Source: Betaproteobacteria bacterium (GTDB lineage Bacteria; Pseudomonadota; Gammaproteobacteria; Burkholderiales; Burkholderiaceae_C). From it: 53,724 nt of DNA. The notes beneath the pieces were generated by a model that saw only the letters and a program-made list of their open reading frames with translations, was not told where the DNA came from and searched no databases. A program made the position numbers and the translations under genes. Positions 17,117-25,573 of this stretch are shown one piece after another (the first letter of the stretch is position 1; each line of letters begins with the position of its first letter). The DNA is taken from NCBI GenBank assembly GCA_025356445.1, contig JANXSZ010000034.1, positions 1-53,724 on the forward strand, given 5' to 3'.

Positions 17117-17398
17117 TTACTTGGCTGTTTCGCCGCCCTTGAGCGCGCCAGCTTTGTTGGCTGCAGCGGTTTCAGCTTTCACGTCTGCGCGCTTTTTGGT
17201 GGACTTTGGCTTGGTGCTGGCTTCAGCGCCGGCTTCGCCTTCTTTGATTTCGCCAGCCTTGGCCGCAGCCTTCGTTTCTGCTTTCACATCAGCGCGCTTG
17301 GCGGTGGACTTTGGAGGCTCAACCTTGGTTGCGTCTTGTGCTTGAGCGAACAAGGAAGCACCGGCGAGCATGGCAATCAGAGCGAGTTTGAATTTCAT
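17117..17398 (-). CDS. Small exported repeat protein (DUF4148-like)
   Basis: 93 residues from ATG 17398 (AAAGGATA upstream). Signal peptide residues 1-20 (LALIAMLAGASLFAQAQ). The mature part is two imperfect copies of about 26 residues: KSTAKRADVKAETKAAAKAG and KSTKKRADVKAETAAANKAG. The motif RADVKAET-x-A-x-KAG is the core of DUF4148-type periplasmic proteins common in Burkholderiales. It is a small, Lys/Ala-rich, helical, periplasmic protein of unknown role. The tandem copy is the point of interest: a family unit duplicated within one short gene. Confidence 0.75.
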   Translation of the reverse strand: MKFKLALIAMLAGASLFAQAQDATKVEPPKSTAKRADVKAETKAAAKAGEIKEGEAGAEASTKPKSTKKRADVKAETAAANKAGALKGGETAK

Positions 17399-17646
17399 TG
17401 GGTATCCTTTGTATAACAGCTTGGAGTTTCAAAAATCCCTCCAATGGGCAGGAGGTACTCTCGAAACGGGTCAGGTTTGCACTTGGTTGACAGGCCCTTG
17501 GCAAACATCTGCCAGAGAGAATATGAACCATGCATCGCACTTCAGCGAAGCGAGCGGAAATATAGCATGGAAGCCCCTGTGCACGGTATGTTGTGGTACC
17601 TGCGCGACGGGGCCAGGGTTCACGGCAGCTCAACTTGCCGCGAAGA

Positions 17647-18405
17647 TTAGCGCGGTGCCAAACGAATCGCGCCATCCAGACGGATGACTTCACCATTCAA
17701 CATCTCGTTCTCAATAATATGCTTGGCCAATTTGGCGTAATCCTCAGGCGTGCCCAGTCGCGAAGGGAAGGGAACACCTGCTGCCAGAGCGTCCTGAACT
17801 TCTTGTGGCATACCGAACAACATGGGGGTGCCAAAGATGCCGGGTGCAATGGTCATGTTCCGAATGCCATTGCGGGCCAAATCCCGTGCAATGGGCAGTG
17901 TCATGCCGACAATACCGCCCTTGGACGCGCTATAGGCTGCTTGACCGATTTGTCCGTCATAGGCGGCGACCGACGCTGTGGAGATCAGCACGCCACGCTC
18001 GCCGGTGGATTCGGGTTCGTTTTTGCACATGGCGTCGGCGGCCAGCCGAATCATGTTGAAAGTGCCGATCAGATTGACCATGATGGTTTTGGTGTAGACC
18101 GCCAAGGCATGAGGGCCATTTTTTCCCACGGTTTTTTCGGCAGGTGCCACGCCTGCGCAATTCACCAAGCCCATCAGCTTGCCCAGTGACTGCGCAAGCG
18201 TCACCACGGCCAGTCCATCGGCCTCGTTACTCACATCGCATTTCACAAAACGACCGCCCAGGCTTTGTGCCACGGCTCCCCCTTTTTCTGCCTGCATGTC
18301 TGCGATGACGACCGTGGCACCGTTTGCCGCGAGCATGCGTGCGGTGCCTTCACCTAGGCCTGACGCGCCACCTGTGACAATGAATACTTTGCCTTGAATG
18401 TCCAT
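17647..18405 (-). CDS. Short-chain dehydrogenase, 3-hydroxyacyl-CoA dehydrogenase type (HSD10-like)
   Basis: 252 residues, a classical SDR: cofactor loop [12 protein letters not shown] (TGxxxGxG), the NAG motif as [10 protein letters not shown], catalytic Ser in [12 protein letters not shown], and catalytic YxxxK as YSASKGG. The order and PGIFGTPML loop match the type II 3-hydroxyacyl-CoA dehydrogenase/17-beta-HSD10 group. That group oxidises 2-methyl-3-hydroxybutyryl-CoA in isoleucine breakdown and other short 3-hydroxyacyl-CoA esters with NAD. Alternatively it could be an acetoacetyl-CoA reductase-like enzyme. A LiuR-like palindrome sits 17 bases before its start, supporting a branched-chain amino acid role. 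Propionyl-CoA from isoleucine would feed the pathway at 20729-28140. Confidence 0.85.
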   Translation of the reverse strand: MDIQGKVFIVTGGASGLGEGTARMLAANGATVVIADMQAEKGGAVAQSLGGRFVKCDVSNEADGLAVVTLAQSLGKLMGLVNCAGVAPAEKTVGKNGPHALAVYTKTIMVNLIGTFNMIRLAADAMCKNEPESTGERGVLISTASVAAYDGQIGQAAYSASKGGIVGMTLPIARDLARNGIRNMTIAPGIFGTPMLFGMPQEVQDALAAGVPFPSRLGTPEDYAKLAKHIIENEMLNGEVIRLDGAIRLAPR

Positions 18406-18422
18406 GGGATGCTCTTTTATAG

Positions 18423-18446
18423 ATTGACGTTAACGTAAACGTCAAT
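18423..18446. promoter_or_regulatory. LiuR-like palindromic operator between the SDR and patatin genes
   Basis: A 24-base near-perfect palindrome (TTGACGTTAACGTAAACG with flanking AT and TCAAT) lies 17 bases from the SDR start and 36 bases from the patatin start. It resembles the TTTACGTnnACGTAAA-type sites of LiuR, a MerR-family regulator of branched-chain amino acid degradation in proteobacteria. Assignment to LiuR is by sequence resemblance only; no liuR gene is in the window. Confidence 0.5.
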
Positions 18447-18482
18447 TATTAACTGAAAAGCACATACCCTGAACTTGGTCCT

Positions 18483-19385
18483 ATGCTGATACAAACCCGA
18501 ATTTCCCTGGCTGCGCTTTTGTTGAGCGCCTCTTTGCTTATCGCTGGGTGTGCCAGTGCGCCTGGCGTTGCGCCGCCACCGACGGCACTGCCCAAACCTC
18601 CTCCCAAACTGGGGCTTGCCTTAGGCGGCGGTGCTGCACGCGGTTTTGCCCATGTGGGTGTGATCCAGGTGCTGGAAGAAAATGGTATTCACCCTGATCT
18701 GGTAGTGGGCACGTCCGCTGGCAGTTTGGTGGCAGCTCTTTACGCCAGCGGCAAGACGGGTATGCAATTGCAGCAGGTTGCCGAAACCATGGAAGAAGCC
18801 GCCTTCACCGACTGGACGCTGCCACTCTTTAACCGAGGCATGTTGCGCGGTGAGGCATTAGCACGCTATGTGAATACGCAGGTGGGCGGGCGGTTGTTGG
18901 AGGCCATGCCCATGCCATTGGGTGTGGTCGCAACCGATTTGGGCACAGGGCAAGGTGTTTTGTTTCAGCGTGGTGACACGGGCACCGCAGTCAGGGCCTC
19001 AAGCGCTGTGCCTGCTGTGTTCCAGCCTGTCAAAATTGGGCGTCAAGATTATGTCGATGGTGGTTTGGTGTCCCCGGTGCCCGTGCGCTTTGCGCGTCAA
19101 ATGGGGGCGGATGTCGTGGTTGCGGTCGATATCTCCAGTTCTCCTGAAAACAATTCCGCTAATGACACACTGCAAATCTTGTTGCAAACTTTTGCGATTA
19201 TGGGGAAAACTATTAATGGTTACGAACTCAAGGATGCTGAAATTGTTGTGAAGCCTGCATTGGGGAATATGAGGGGTGCCGATTTTGGTTCTCGCAAAGC
19301 AGCTATAGATGCCGGTCGCGTGGCTATGCAAGCTGCACTTCCCAAGTTGAAATTGTTACTGAATTCTGGCTCCAAAGTTAACTGA
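18483..19385 (+). CDS. Patatin-like phospholipase lipoprotein
   Basis: 300 residues with a signal peptide and lipobox at the start (LLSASLLIAGC, lipidated Cys23). The patatin domain begins with LALGGGAARGFAHVGVIQVL (oxyanion GGG), the nucleophile elbow is GTSAGSLV (G-x-S-x-G), and the second half of the catalytic dyad is DGGLVSPVP. This is a complete Ser-Asp lipid acyl hydrolase resembling RssA/YchK. Being a lipoprotein, it probably works at the inner face of the outer membrane or the periplasm. It diverges from the SDR gene over a shared palindrome. Physiological substrate is unknown. Confidence 0.9.
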   Translation: MLIQTRISLAALLLSASLLIAGCASAPGVAPPPTALPKPPPKLGLALGGGAARGFAHVGVIQVLEENGIHPDLVVGTSAGSLVAALYASGKTGMQLQQVAETMEEAAFTDWTLPLFNRGMLRGEALARYVNTQVGGRLLEAMPMPLGVVATDLGTGQGVLFQRGDTGTAVRASSAVPAVFQPVKIGRQDYVDGGLVSPVPVRFARQMGADVVVAVDISSSPENNSANDTLQILLQTFAIMGKTINGYELKDAEIVVKPALGNMRGADFGSRKAAIDAGRVAMQAALPKLKLLLNSGSKVN

Positions 19386-19505
19386 CGTTTAAATCCTATT
19401 TAAAAATTCAATTGAAGGTGTGCTATCCTTATGGCACAGGGTACAAATAATTATATTTACCGCAACTTATCTTTTAATTTTTACCTCCAGTATCCAAAGG
19501 TTATC

Positions 19506-19805
19506 ATGTCCAGTTATAAAGAACTCCTGCTCCAGCGTGAAGCACTGGAAGCTCAAATTACCCAAGTCCGTGAGAACGAAATCTCTGGTGCTATTTCCCA
19601 GATCCACGCCATCATGGCTGATTTTGAATTGACGCAAGAAGACTTGTTTCCCAGCTTCAGCGCTAAGACCAAGGGTGTGAAGCGTCCTTCGGGCAAAGTC
19701 GCTCCCAAGTACCGTAACCCGGCAACGGGCGATACCTGGACGGGTCGTGGCAAGCCACCAAAGTGGATTCAAGACCAAGAGCGTGAGGCTTATTTGATCG
19801 CTTAA
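19506..19805 (+). CDS. H-NS family histone-like nucleoid-structuring protein
   Basis: 99 residues from ATG 19506 (AAAGGTT just before it); a longer frame from 19431 has no support. The N-terminal half is a coiled-coil oligomerisation region (SSYKELLLQREALEAQITQV). The C-terminus carries the DNA-binding motif of the H-NS/BpH3 family, YRNPATGDTWTGRGKPPKW. Such proteins silence AT-rich, often horizontally acquired DNA. It is a single gene with a strong terminator behind it. The upstream gap is AT-rich. Confidence 0.92.
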   Translation: MSSYKELLLQREALEAQITQVRENEISGAISQIHAIMADFELTQEDLFPSFSAKTKGVKRPSGKVAPKYRNPATGDTWTGRGKPPKWIQDQEREAYLIA

Positions 19806-19821
19806 TTCTTCATTAAGCAAC

Positions 19822-19866
19822 AAGCCGAGGGGCTGCATAACTTCATGTTATGCAGCCCCTCGGCTT
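19822..19866 (+). terminator. Terminator of the H-NS gene with a 20-base stem
   Basis: A perfect 20-base stem (AAGCCGAGGGGCTGCATAAC and its complement) with a five-base loop TTCAT is followed by a TTTT run. It lies 17 bases after the stop and before the convergent GntR gene. Confidence 0.85.
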
Positions 19867-19886
19867 TTGGGTATTCTTATGCCGCT

Positions 19887-20528
19887 TTAAATCGCAGCAT
19901 CCAGTCCATTCTGAAAATGTGTCTTCATGCAGGCTATGGCGCCTGCTGCATCGCGCTGTACCAGTGCTTGTACTAAATCACGGTGCTCTTGCAGTGATTC
20001 ATGTACCCGTCCCGACTTCAGCAGGGAGTTATGGCGGTTCAGCTTCATCACCTTGCGCAAATCTGCCACCATTTGGTCGCGCCACTTGTTATTGGCCAGT
20101 TCCAGCAGTCGCATGTGAAACTGCTCATTCACTTCAAAAAACTGCTCTCGATCAGGTTCTGCTGATTCAAGTGTTTGATGCAGGTTGGTTAATTCTTGTA
20201 ACTCTATATCGGTCGCCTGTGTGGCCACCACCCCCGCTGCATCCGATTCCAGCAGTGCCAGCAGGTGGTAAACATCGGCCAAGTCTTTCTCGGACACCTC
20301 GGTCACATATGCCCCGCGCCGCACTTTCATCGTGATCAGCCCTTCGGCTGCCAGCACTTTCAGCGCCTCGCGCAAGGGCGTGCGGCTGATACCGTATTCC
20401 TCTGCAATCTTCAGCTCATCAATCCAGCCACCCGGAGGCAACTCGCGCTTGAAGATGCGCTGACGCAGTAACTCAGCCACCTCTTCGTAAAGGGCTCTGG
20501 GCGTCAAGGTGAGGGGGCGTGCAGACAT
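19887..20528 (-). CDS. GntR-family regulator with FCD domain, next to the methylmalonyl-CoA mutase gene
   Basis: 213 residues. The winged helix-turn-helix is at residues 12-75 (AEEYGISRTPLREALKVLAA then EGLITMKVRRGAYVTEV). The C-terminal all-helical FCD ligand-binding domain starts around DVYHLLALLESDAAGVV and has the usual Asp and His ligand residues (EVNEQFHMRLL, HRDLVQAL). FadR/FCD regulators bind carboxylic acids or acyl-CoA esters. It diverges from the mutase gene, so it probably controls the propionate/methylmalonyl pathway, with an effector such as methylmalonate or propionate-derived ester (inference from position). Confidence 0.88.
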   Translation of the reverse strand: MSARPLTLTPRALYEEVAELLRQRIFKRELPPGGWIDELKIAEEYGISRTPLREALKVLAAEGLITMKVRRGAYVTEVSEKDLADVYHLLALLESDAAGVVATQATDIELQELTNLHQTLESAEPDREQFFEVNEQFHMRLLELANNKWRDQMVADLRKVMKLNRHNSLLKSGRVHESLQEHRDLVQALVQRDAAGAIACMKTHFQNGLDAAI

Positions 20529-20728
20529 ACTGTTGATTGTAAATCATGGGAAATTTTGAATCAATAATTATGAATGATGGTGTAAACTGCGGGTAAACCC
20601 AATGCAACCTGCCTGATGCTTGCCGTGCTTGCGTATACCAAACCCCGCAAAATAGGCTGTATCCAAGCCGTATTAGCCTTGGACTTCAGGCCTCAGTCAC
20701 CCCAGATTCACGTGAACGGTATTCCGAC
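20529..20728. promoter_or_regulatory. Divergent control region with palindromes between gntR and mutase genes
   Basis: The region holds the palindrome TGATTGTAAATCA at 20534-20546 and a smaller TTGAATCAA about 20 bases further (AT-rich, near the gntR start). These are candidate operators for the GntR protein, typical of autoregulation. No clear -35/-10 pair could be set with confidence. Confidence 0.45.
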
Positions 20729-22930
20729 ATGACCACAGTCCTAACTGCTACGCCTTCATCCTCGTCTGCCCGTTCTGCTGAGTGGCCTGACTTCACACCC
20801 GGCACTCCTGAGGCTTGGCAACGCGCCGCCGCCAAATCGGCCCCTGGTGGCGATGTGAACGCGCTCAATTGGCAAACGCCTGACGGCATCACTGTCAAGC
20901 CGTTGTACACCGCCGCCGACACGCAAGACCTGCCTTACGCCAACACCTTGCCAGGCTTCGAACCTTACCTGCGCGGCCCTCAAGCCACCATGTACGCTGT
21001 ACGCCCCTGGACGATTCGCCAGTACGCAGGTTTTTCCACCGCTGAAGAATCCAACGCGTTCTACCGCAAAGCGCTGGCCGCAGGTGGGCAGGGCGTCAGC
21101 GTTGCGTTCGACTTGGCGACCCACCGGGGCTACGACAGTGACCATCCGCGCGTGACCGGCGACGTAGGCAAAGCCGGTGTCGCCATTGACAGCGTAGAGG
21201 ACATGAAGATCCTCTTTGACCAAATCCCGCTCGATAAAGTCAGCGTTTCCATGACCATGAACGGTGCGGTGTTACCCGTGCTGGCCGGTTACATCGTTGC
21301 TGCTGAAGAGCAGGGCGTGAGCCAAGACAAACTCTCCGGCACCATTCAGAACGATATTCTGAAAGAGTTCATGGTGCGCAACACCTACATTTACCCGCCC
21401 GCGCCTTCCATGCGCATCATTGGCGACATCATCGAGTACACGGCGAAAAACATGCCGAAGTTCAACTCGATCAGCATCAGCGGCTACCACATGCAAGAAG
21501 CCGGTGCCAACCAAGCCCTGGAGTTGGCCTTTACCCTGGCCGATGGCAGTGAATACGTCAAAACAGCCATTGCCAAAGGCATGGACGTGGACGAATTCGC
21601 TGGGCGCCTCAGCTTCTTCTGGGCCATCGGCATGAACTTCTATTTAGAGGTCGCCAAAATGCGCGCTGCCCGCTTGCTGTGGTGCCGCATCATGAAAGGC
21701 TTCAACGCCAAATCGCCCAAGAGCCTGATGCTGCGCACCCACTGCCAGACCAGCGGCTGGAGCCTGACCGAGCAAGACCCGTACAACAACATCGTGCGCA
21801 CTACGGTGGAAGCGATGGCGGCCGTTTTCGGTGGTACGCAAAGCCTGCACACCAACAGCTTTGACGAAGCCATCGCCCTGCCTACCGAGTTCAGTGCCCG
21901 CATCGCTCGCAATACCCAGCTCATCATCCAGGAAGAAACCCACATCACCAGCGTGATCGACCCCTGGGCCGGCAGCTACATGATGGAGAAGCTCACACAA
22001 GACATGGCTGATGCTGCGTGGAAGATCATCGAAGAGGTCGAAGCCATGGGTGGCATGACGCAGGCCGTGGACAGCGGCTGGGCCAAGCTCAAAATCGAAG
22101 CGGCAGCGGCTGAGAAGCAGGCCCGCATCGACAGCGGCAAAGACGTGATCGTCGGCGTCAACAAGTACAAACTCAAAACCGAAGACGCTATCGAGACCCG
22201 CGACATCGACAACGTGGCCGTGCGCGATGGCCAGATCGCCCGTTTGCAAAGTATCAAGCAAAAACGTGACCCAGAGCAAGTCCAACGGGCATTAGCAGCT
22301 ATCACTTTTGCAGCCGAAAGCAACACCGGGAACCTGCTGGCCCTGAGCGTAGATGCTATCCGCGCCCGCGCCACGGTGGGTGAAATCAGCGACGCGCTGG
22401 AAACCGTCTACGGTCGCCACCGTGCCGACACTCAAAAAGTCACCGGTGTCTACGCCGCTGCTTACGATTCCGCTGAGGGCTGGGAAACCCTTAAATCTGA
22501 AATCGCAGCGTTCGGAGAAGCCGAAGGTCGTCGTCCCCGCGTGATGATTTCCAAGCTCGGCCAAGACGGCCACGACCGGGGCGCCAAAGTCGTTGCCACC
22601 GCCTTCGCCGATTTGGGCTTTGACGTGGACATGGGCCCACTTTTCCAAACCCCCGAAGAATGTGCCCGCCAGGCGATTGAAAACGACGTTCACGCTGTAG
22701 GTGTCTCCACCTTGGCCGCAGGCCACAAAACGCTGGTGCCAGCCATCATTGCCGAGTTGCGCAAACAGGGTGCGGACGACATCATTGTGTTTGTTGGTGG
22801 TGTGATTCCTCGGCAAGATTACGAGATGCTGTACGACGCAGGCGTGAAGGGCATCTACGGGCCGGGCACACCGATTCCAGCGAGTGCCAAGGATGTGCTG
22901 GAACAGATTAAAAAAGCACTGATGGTTTGA
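20729..22930 (+). CDS. scpA: Methylmalonyl-CoA mutase (adenosylcobalamin-dependent)
   Basis: 733 residues, single-chain form with mutase and cobalamin domains, as in E. coli Sbm/ScpA and human MUT. It interconverts L-methylmalonyl-CoA and succinyl-CoA. The catalytic barrel is at residues 50-560 ([20 protein letters not shown], then [20 protein letters not shown]). The C-terminal B12 domain has the base-off motif in [18 protein letters not shown] (Asp613 and His615, the lower axial ligand) and the later [12 protein letters not shown] and [12 protein letters not shown]. The start is at ATG 20729. Length is the norm for the homodimer type, so no small subunit is needed. MeaB, its activating GTPase, follows by 12 bases. 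Confidence 0.95.
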   Translation: MTTVLTATPSSSSARSAEWPDFTPGTPEAWQRAAAKSAPGGDVNALNWQTPDGITVKPLYTAADTQDLPYANTLPGFEPYLRGPQATMYAVRPWTIRQYAGFSTAEESNAFYRKALAAGGQGVSVAFDLATHRGYDSDHPRVTGDVGKAGVAIDSVEDMKILFDQIPLDKVSVSMTMNGAVLPVLAGYIVAAEEQGVSQDKLSGTIQNDILKEFMVRNTYIYPPAPSMRIIGDIIEYTAKNMPKFNSISISGYHMQEAGANQALELAFTLADGSEYVKTAIAKGMDVDEFAGRLSFFWAIGMNFYLEVAKMRAARLLWCRIMKGFNAKSPKSLMLRTHCQTSGWSLTEQDPYNNIVRTTVEAMAAVFGGTQSLHTNSFDEAIALPTEFSARIARNTQLIIQEETHITSVIDPWAGSYMMEKLTQDMADAAWKIIEEVEAMGGMTQAVDSGWAKLKIEAAAAEKQARIDSGKDVIVGVNKYKLKTEDAIETRDIDNVAVRDGQIARLQSIKQKRDPEQVQRALAAITFAAESNTGNLLALSVDAIRARATVGEISDALETVYGRHRADTQKVTGVYAAAYDSAEGWETLKSEIAAFGEAEGRRPRVMISKLGQDGHDRGAKVVATAFADLGFDVDMGPLFQTPEECARQAIENDVHAVGVSTLAAGHKTLVPAIIAELRKQGADDIIVFVGGVIPRQDYEMLYDAGVKGIYGPGTPIPASAKDVLEQIKKALMV

Positions 22931-22942
22931 GGGGTTGCCGCG

Positions 22943-23965
22943 TTGCCGTACTTTCAAATGCTTGACACGCTGCTCCACGGTGCGGCCATGCCTAGGCGTC
23001 GCGCCATTGCCAAAACCATCACGCTTTTGGAGTCCACCCGTGGCGACCACCGTGCGCAGGCCGACGAGCTGCTCACCGCCTTGCTGCCCCACACTGGCCA
23101 ATCATTGCGTCTTGGCATCAGTGGTGTCCCCGGTGTCGGTAAATCTACTTTCATCGAAGTCCTGGGTTTGCACCTTATCGCGTTGGGCCACCGGGTGGCC
23201 GTGCTGACGATTGACCCCTCGTCTACCGTATCAGGCGGCTCCATCCTGGGCGATAAAACCCGCATGGAAATGCTTTCCGTTCATGAATATGCCTACATCC
23301 GCCCCAGCCCCAGCAGTGGCACCTTGGGGGGGGTGGCCGAGAAAACCCGCGAAGCCATGCTGGTATGCGAAGCCGCAGGCTATGACGTGGTGATTGTGGA
23401 GACCGTGGGCGTGGGCCAATCCGAGACGGCTGTGGCCAACATGACCGACATGTTCGTGCTGATGCAGCTCCCCAACGCAGGCGATGACTTGCAAGCCATC
23501 AAAAAGGGCGTGATGGAGCTGGCGGATCTGGTTGTGATCAATAAAGCCGATATTGATGCCAACGCCGCCATGCGTGCGCAGGCACAGATCAGCTCCGCGA
23601 TGCGCCTCTTTGGCTTGGTCAACAATGCGATGGGCAGCAGCCAAGCGGCGACTTACGACCAGTTTTGGCACCCGCAAGTTATCCAACTTAGTGCACTCAA
23701 GGGCCAAGGCGTAGATGCTTTCTGGGCCGCTGTTACCCAATTTAAAACCCTGCAAACCGCCAATGGCCAATGGGCGGCACGCCGCCAGCAGCAATCCCTG
23801 GCGTGGATGTGGGAACGCATCGACACGGGCCTGAAGCAGGCTTTCCGCCAGCACGCCGCTGTGCGCGAACTGCTGCCCCAGATGGTGCGGGACGTGACCG
23901 AAGGCCGCATTGCAGCCTCTACCGCAGCACGAAATATGCTTTTAGCGCAAGCTGGATGTGCTTGA
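22943..23965 (+). CDS. meaB: MeaB-type GTPase, methylmalonyl-CoA mutase chaperone
   Basis: 340 residues. I take TTG 22943 as start because GAGGGG (22930-22935) lies seven bases upstream; ATG 22958 is the alternative. The G3E-type P-loop GTPase fold has Walker A GISGVPGVGKST, switch segment TIDPSSTVSGGSILGDKTRM, GVGQSE and the guanine-specificity motif NKAD. The family protects and reactivates methylmalonyl-CoA mutase by gating adenosylcobalamin loading and removing damaged cofactor. Position between mutase and carboxylase genes supports this. It follows scpA by 12 bases, so is likely co-transcribed. Confidence 0.93.
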   Translation: MPYFQMLDTLLHGAAMPRRRAIAKTITLLESTRGDHRAQADELLTALLPHTGQSLRLGISGVPGVGKSTFIEVLGLHLIALGHRVAVLTIDPSSTVSGGSILGDKTRMEMLSVHEYAYIRPSPSSGTLGGVAEKTREAMLVCEAAGYDVVIVETVGVGQSETAVANMTDMFVLMQLPNAGDDLQAIKKGVMELADLVVINKADIDANAAMRAQAQISSAMRLFGLVNNAMGSSQAATYDQFWHPQVIQLSALKGQGVDAFWAAVTQFKTLQTANGQWAARRQQQSLAWMWERIDTGLKQAFRQHAAVRELLPQMVRDVTEGRIAASTAARNMLLAQAGCA

Positions 23966-24020
23966 GCAGCTATCAATTGATGAGTAACTGATTTTCTGAA
24001 CGTACCGGAGCACCACAACC

Positions 24021-25553
24021 ATGCAAGACATCCTCGAACAACTTGAAGCCAAGCGCGAACAAGCCCGTGCCGGCGGCGGCCCCAAGCGCGTTGCTGCCCA
24101 GCACAGCAAAGGTAAATTGACCGCCCGCGAACGCCTGGAACTGCTACTCGACAAAGGTACCTTTGAAGAGTGGGACATGTTCGTCGAGCACCGCTGCGCC
24201 GACTTCGGTATGCAGGACCAGAAGATCCCTGGTGACGGTGTGGTCACGGGCTACGGCATGATCTCTGGCCGCTTGGTGTTTGTCTTCAGCCAAGACTTCA
24301 CTGTCTTTGGCGGCGCTTTGAGCGAAGCCCATGCCGAAAAAATCTGCAAGGTGATGGACCAAGCGATGAAAGTCGGCGCGCCTGTCATTGGCCTGAACGA
24401 CTCCGGTGGTGCCCGCATCCAGGAAGGCGTGGCCAGCTTGGGCGGCTATGCCGATGTGTTCCAGCGCAACGTGATGGCCAGCGGCGTCATCCCGCAAATC
24501 AGCATGGTGATGGGGCCGTGTGCCGGTGGCGCGGTGTATTCACCCGCCATGACGGACTTCATCTTCATGGTGAAAGACAGCTCCTACATGTTCGTCACCG
24601 GCCCCGAGGTCGTCAAAACCGTGACGCACGAAGAGGTGACGGCAGAGCAATTGGGTGGCGCCATTACCCATACCACCCAGAGCGGTGTGGCCGATTTGGC
24701 GTTCGAGAACGATGTGGAAGCCCTGCTGATGCTGCGCCGCCTCTACAGCTACCTGCCGCTGAATAACCGCGAAAAAGCCCCCGTGCGCCCCAGCAACGAC
24801 CCAGCCGATCGCATGGATTTGTCGCTGGACACCCTGGTGCCAGAAAACCCGAACAAGCCCTACGACATGAAGGAGCTGATCGTCAAAACCGTAGACGATG
24901 GCGACTTTTTTGAAATTCAGCCTGAATACGCTAAAAACATCGTTATCGGCTTTGCCCGCATGGAAGGCCAAACGGTGGGCATCGTCGCCAACCAGCCGCT
25001 GGTGCTGGCCGGTTGCCTGGACATCAAATCGTCCATCAAAGCGGCCCGTTTTGTGCGCTTTTGCGACTGCTTCAATATACCCGTCATCACCTTTGTGGAC
25101 GTACCCGGCTTCATGCCCGGCACGAGCCAAGAGTACGGTGGCATCATCAAGCACGGTGCCAAGCTGCTCTACGCCTACGCTGAATGCACCGTGCCGAAAA
25201 TCACCGTTATCACCCGCAAGGCTTATGGCGGTGCGTATGACGTGATGAGTTCCAAGCACCTGCGCGGCGACGTGAACTTCGCTTGGCCCAACGCCGAAAT
25301 CGCCGTGATGGGGGCCAAAGGCGCGGTGGAAATCATCTTCCGCGAAGACAAAGGCGACCCCGCCAAACTCGCCGCGAAAGAAGCCGAATACAAAGCCCGC
25401 TTCGCCAACCCCTTCGTCGCCGGTGCCCGTGGCTTCATTGACGATGTGATCTTGCCGTCTGAGACCCGCAAACGCATCTGCCGCTCGCTGGTGATGTTGC
25501 GCGACAAGAAGCTGGACAACCCTTGGCGCAAGCATGGGAATATTCCGCTGTAA
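24021..25553 (+). CDS. pccB: Propionyl-CoA carboxylase beta chain (carboxyltransferase)
   Basis: 510 residues. It transfers the carboxyl group from biotin to propionyl-CoA, giving methylmalonyl-CoA, in the cytoplasm. The two crotonase-like halves are visible: the first begins at residue 25 ([20 protein letters not shown]) with [18 protein letters not shown]. The second has [39 protein letters not shown] and [16 protein letters not shown]. The C-terminus ([20 protein letters not shown]) is typical of PccB. Length matches the family. It could act on acetyl-CoA or methylcrotonyl-CoA, but the context of mutase and epimerase favours propionyl-CoA. Confidence 0.94.
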   Translation: MQDILEQLEAKREQARAGGGPKRVAAQHSKGKLTARERLELLLDKGTFEEWDMFVEHRCADFGMQDQKIPGDGVVTGYGMISGRLVFVFSQDFTVFGGALSEAHAEKICKVMDQAMKVGAPVIGLNDSGGARIQEGVASLGGYADVFQRNVMASGVIPQISMVMGPCAGGAVYSPAMTDFIFMVKDSSYMFVTGPEVVKTVTHEEVTAEQLGGAITHTTQSGVADLAFENDVEALLMLRRLYSYLPLNNREKAPVRPSNDPADRMDLSLDTLVPENPNKPYDMKELIVKTVDDGDFFEIQPEYAKNIVIGFARMEGQTVGIVANQPLVLAGCLDIKSSIKAARFVRFCDCFNIPVITFVDVPGFMPGTSQEYGGIIKHGAKLLYAYAECTVPKITVITRKAYGGAYDVMSSKHLRGDVNFAWPNAEIAVMGAKGAVEIIFREDKGDPAKLAAKEAEYKARFANPFVAGARGFIDDVILPSETRKRICRSLVMLRDKKLDNPWRKHGNIPL

Positions 25554-25573
25554 AGACCTAGGAGACCAAGACC

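Noticed and set aside
19431-19505. Extended N-terminus of the H-NS protein
   Set aside because: The upstream codons (NYIYRNLSFNFYLQYP) are AT-rich noncoding sequence, and the ribosome binding site lies just before ATG 19506.
20534-20546. Cobalamin riboswitch before scpA
   Set aside because: The 200-base leader has no B12-box-like sequence that I can recognise; only short AT-rich palindromes are present.
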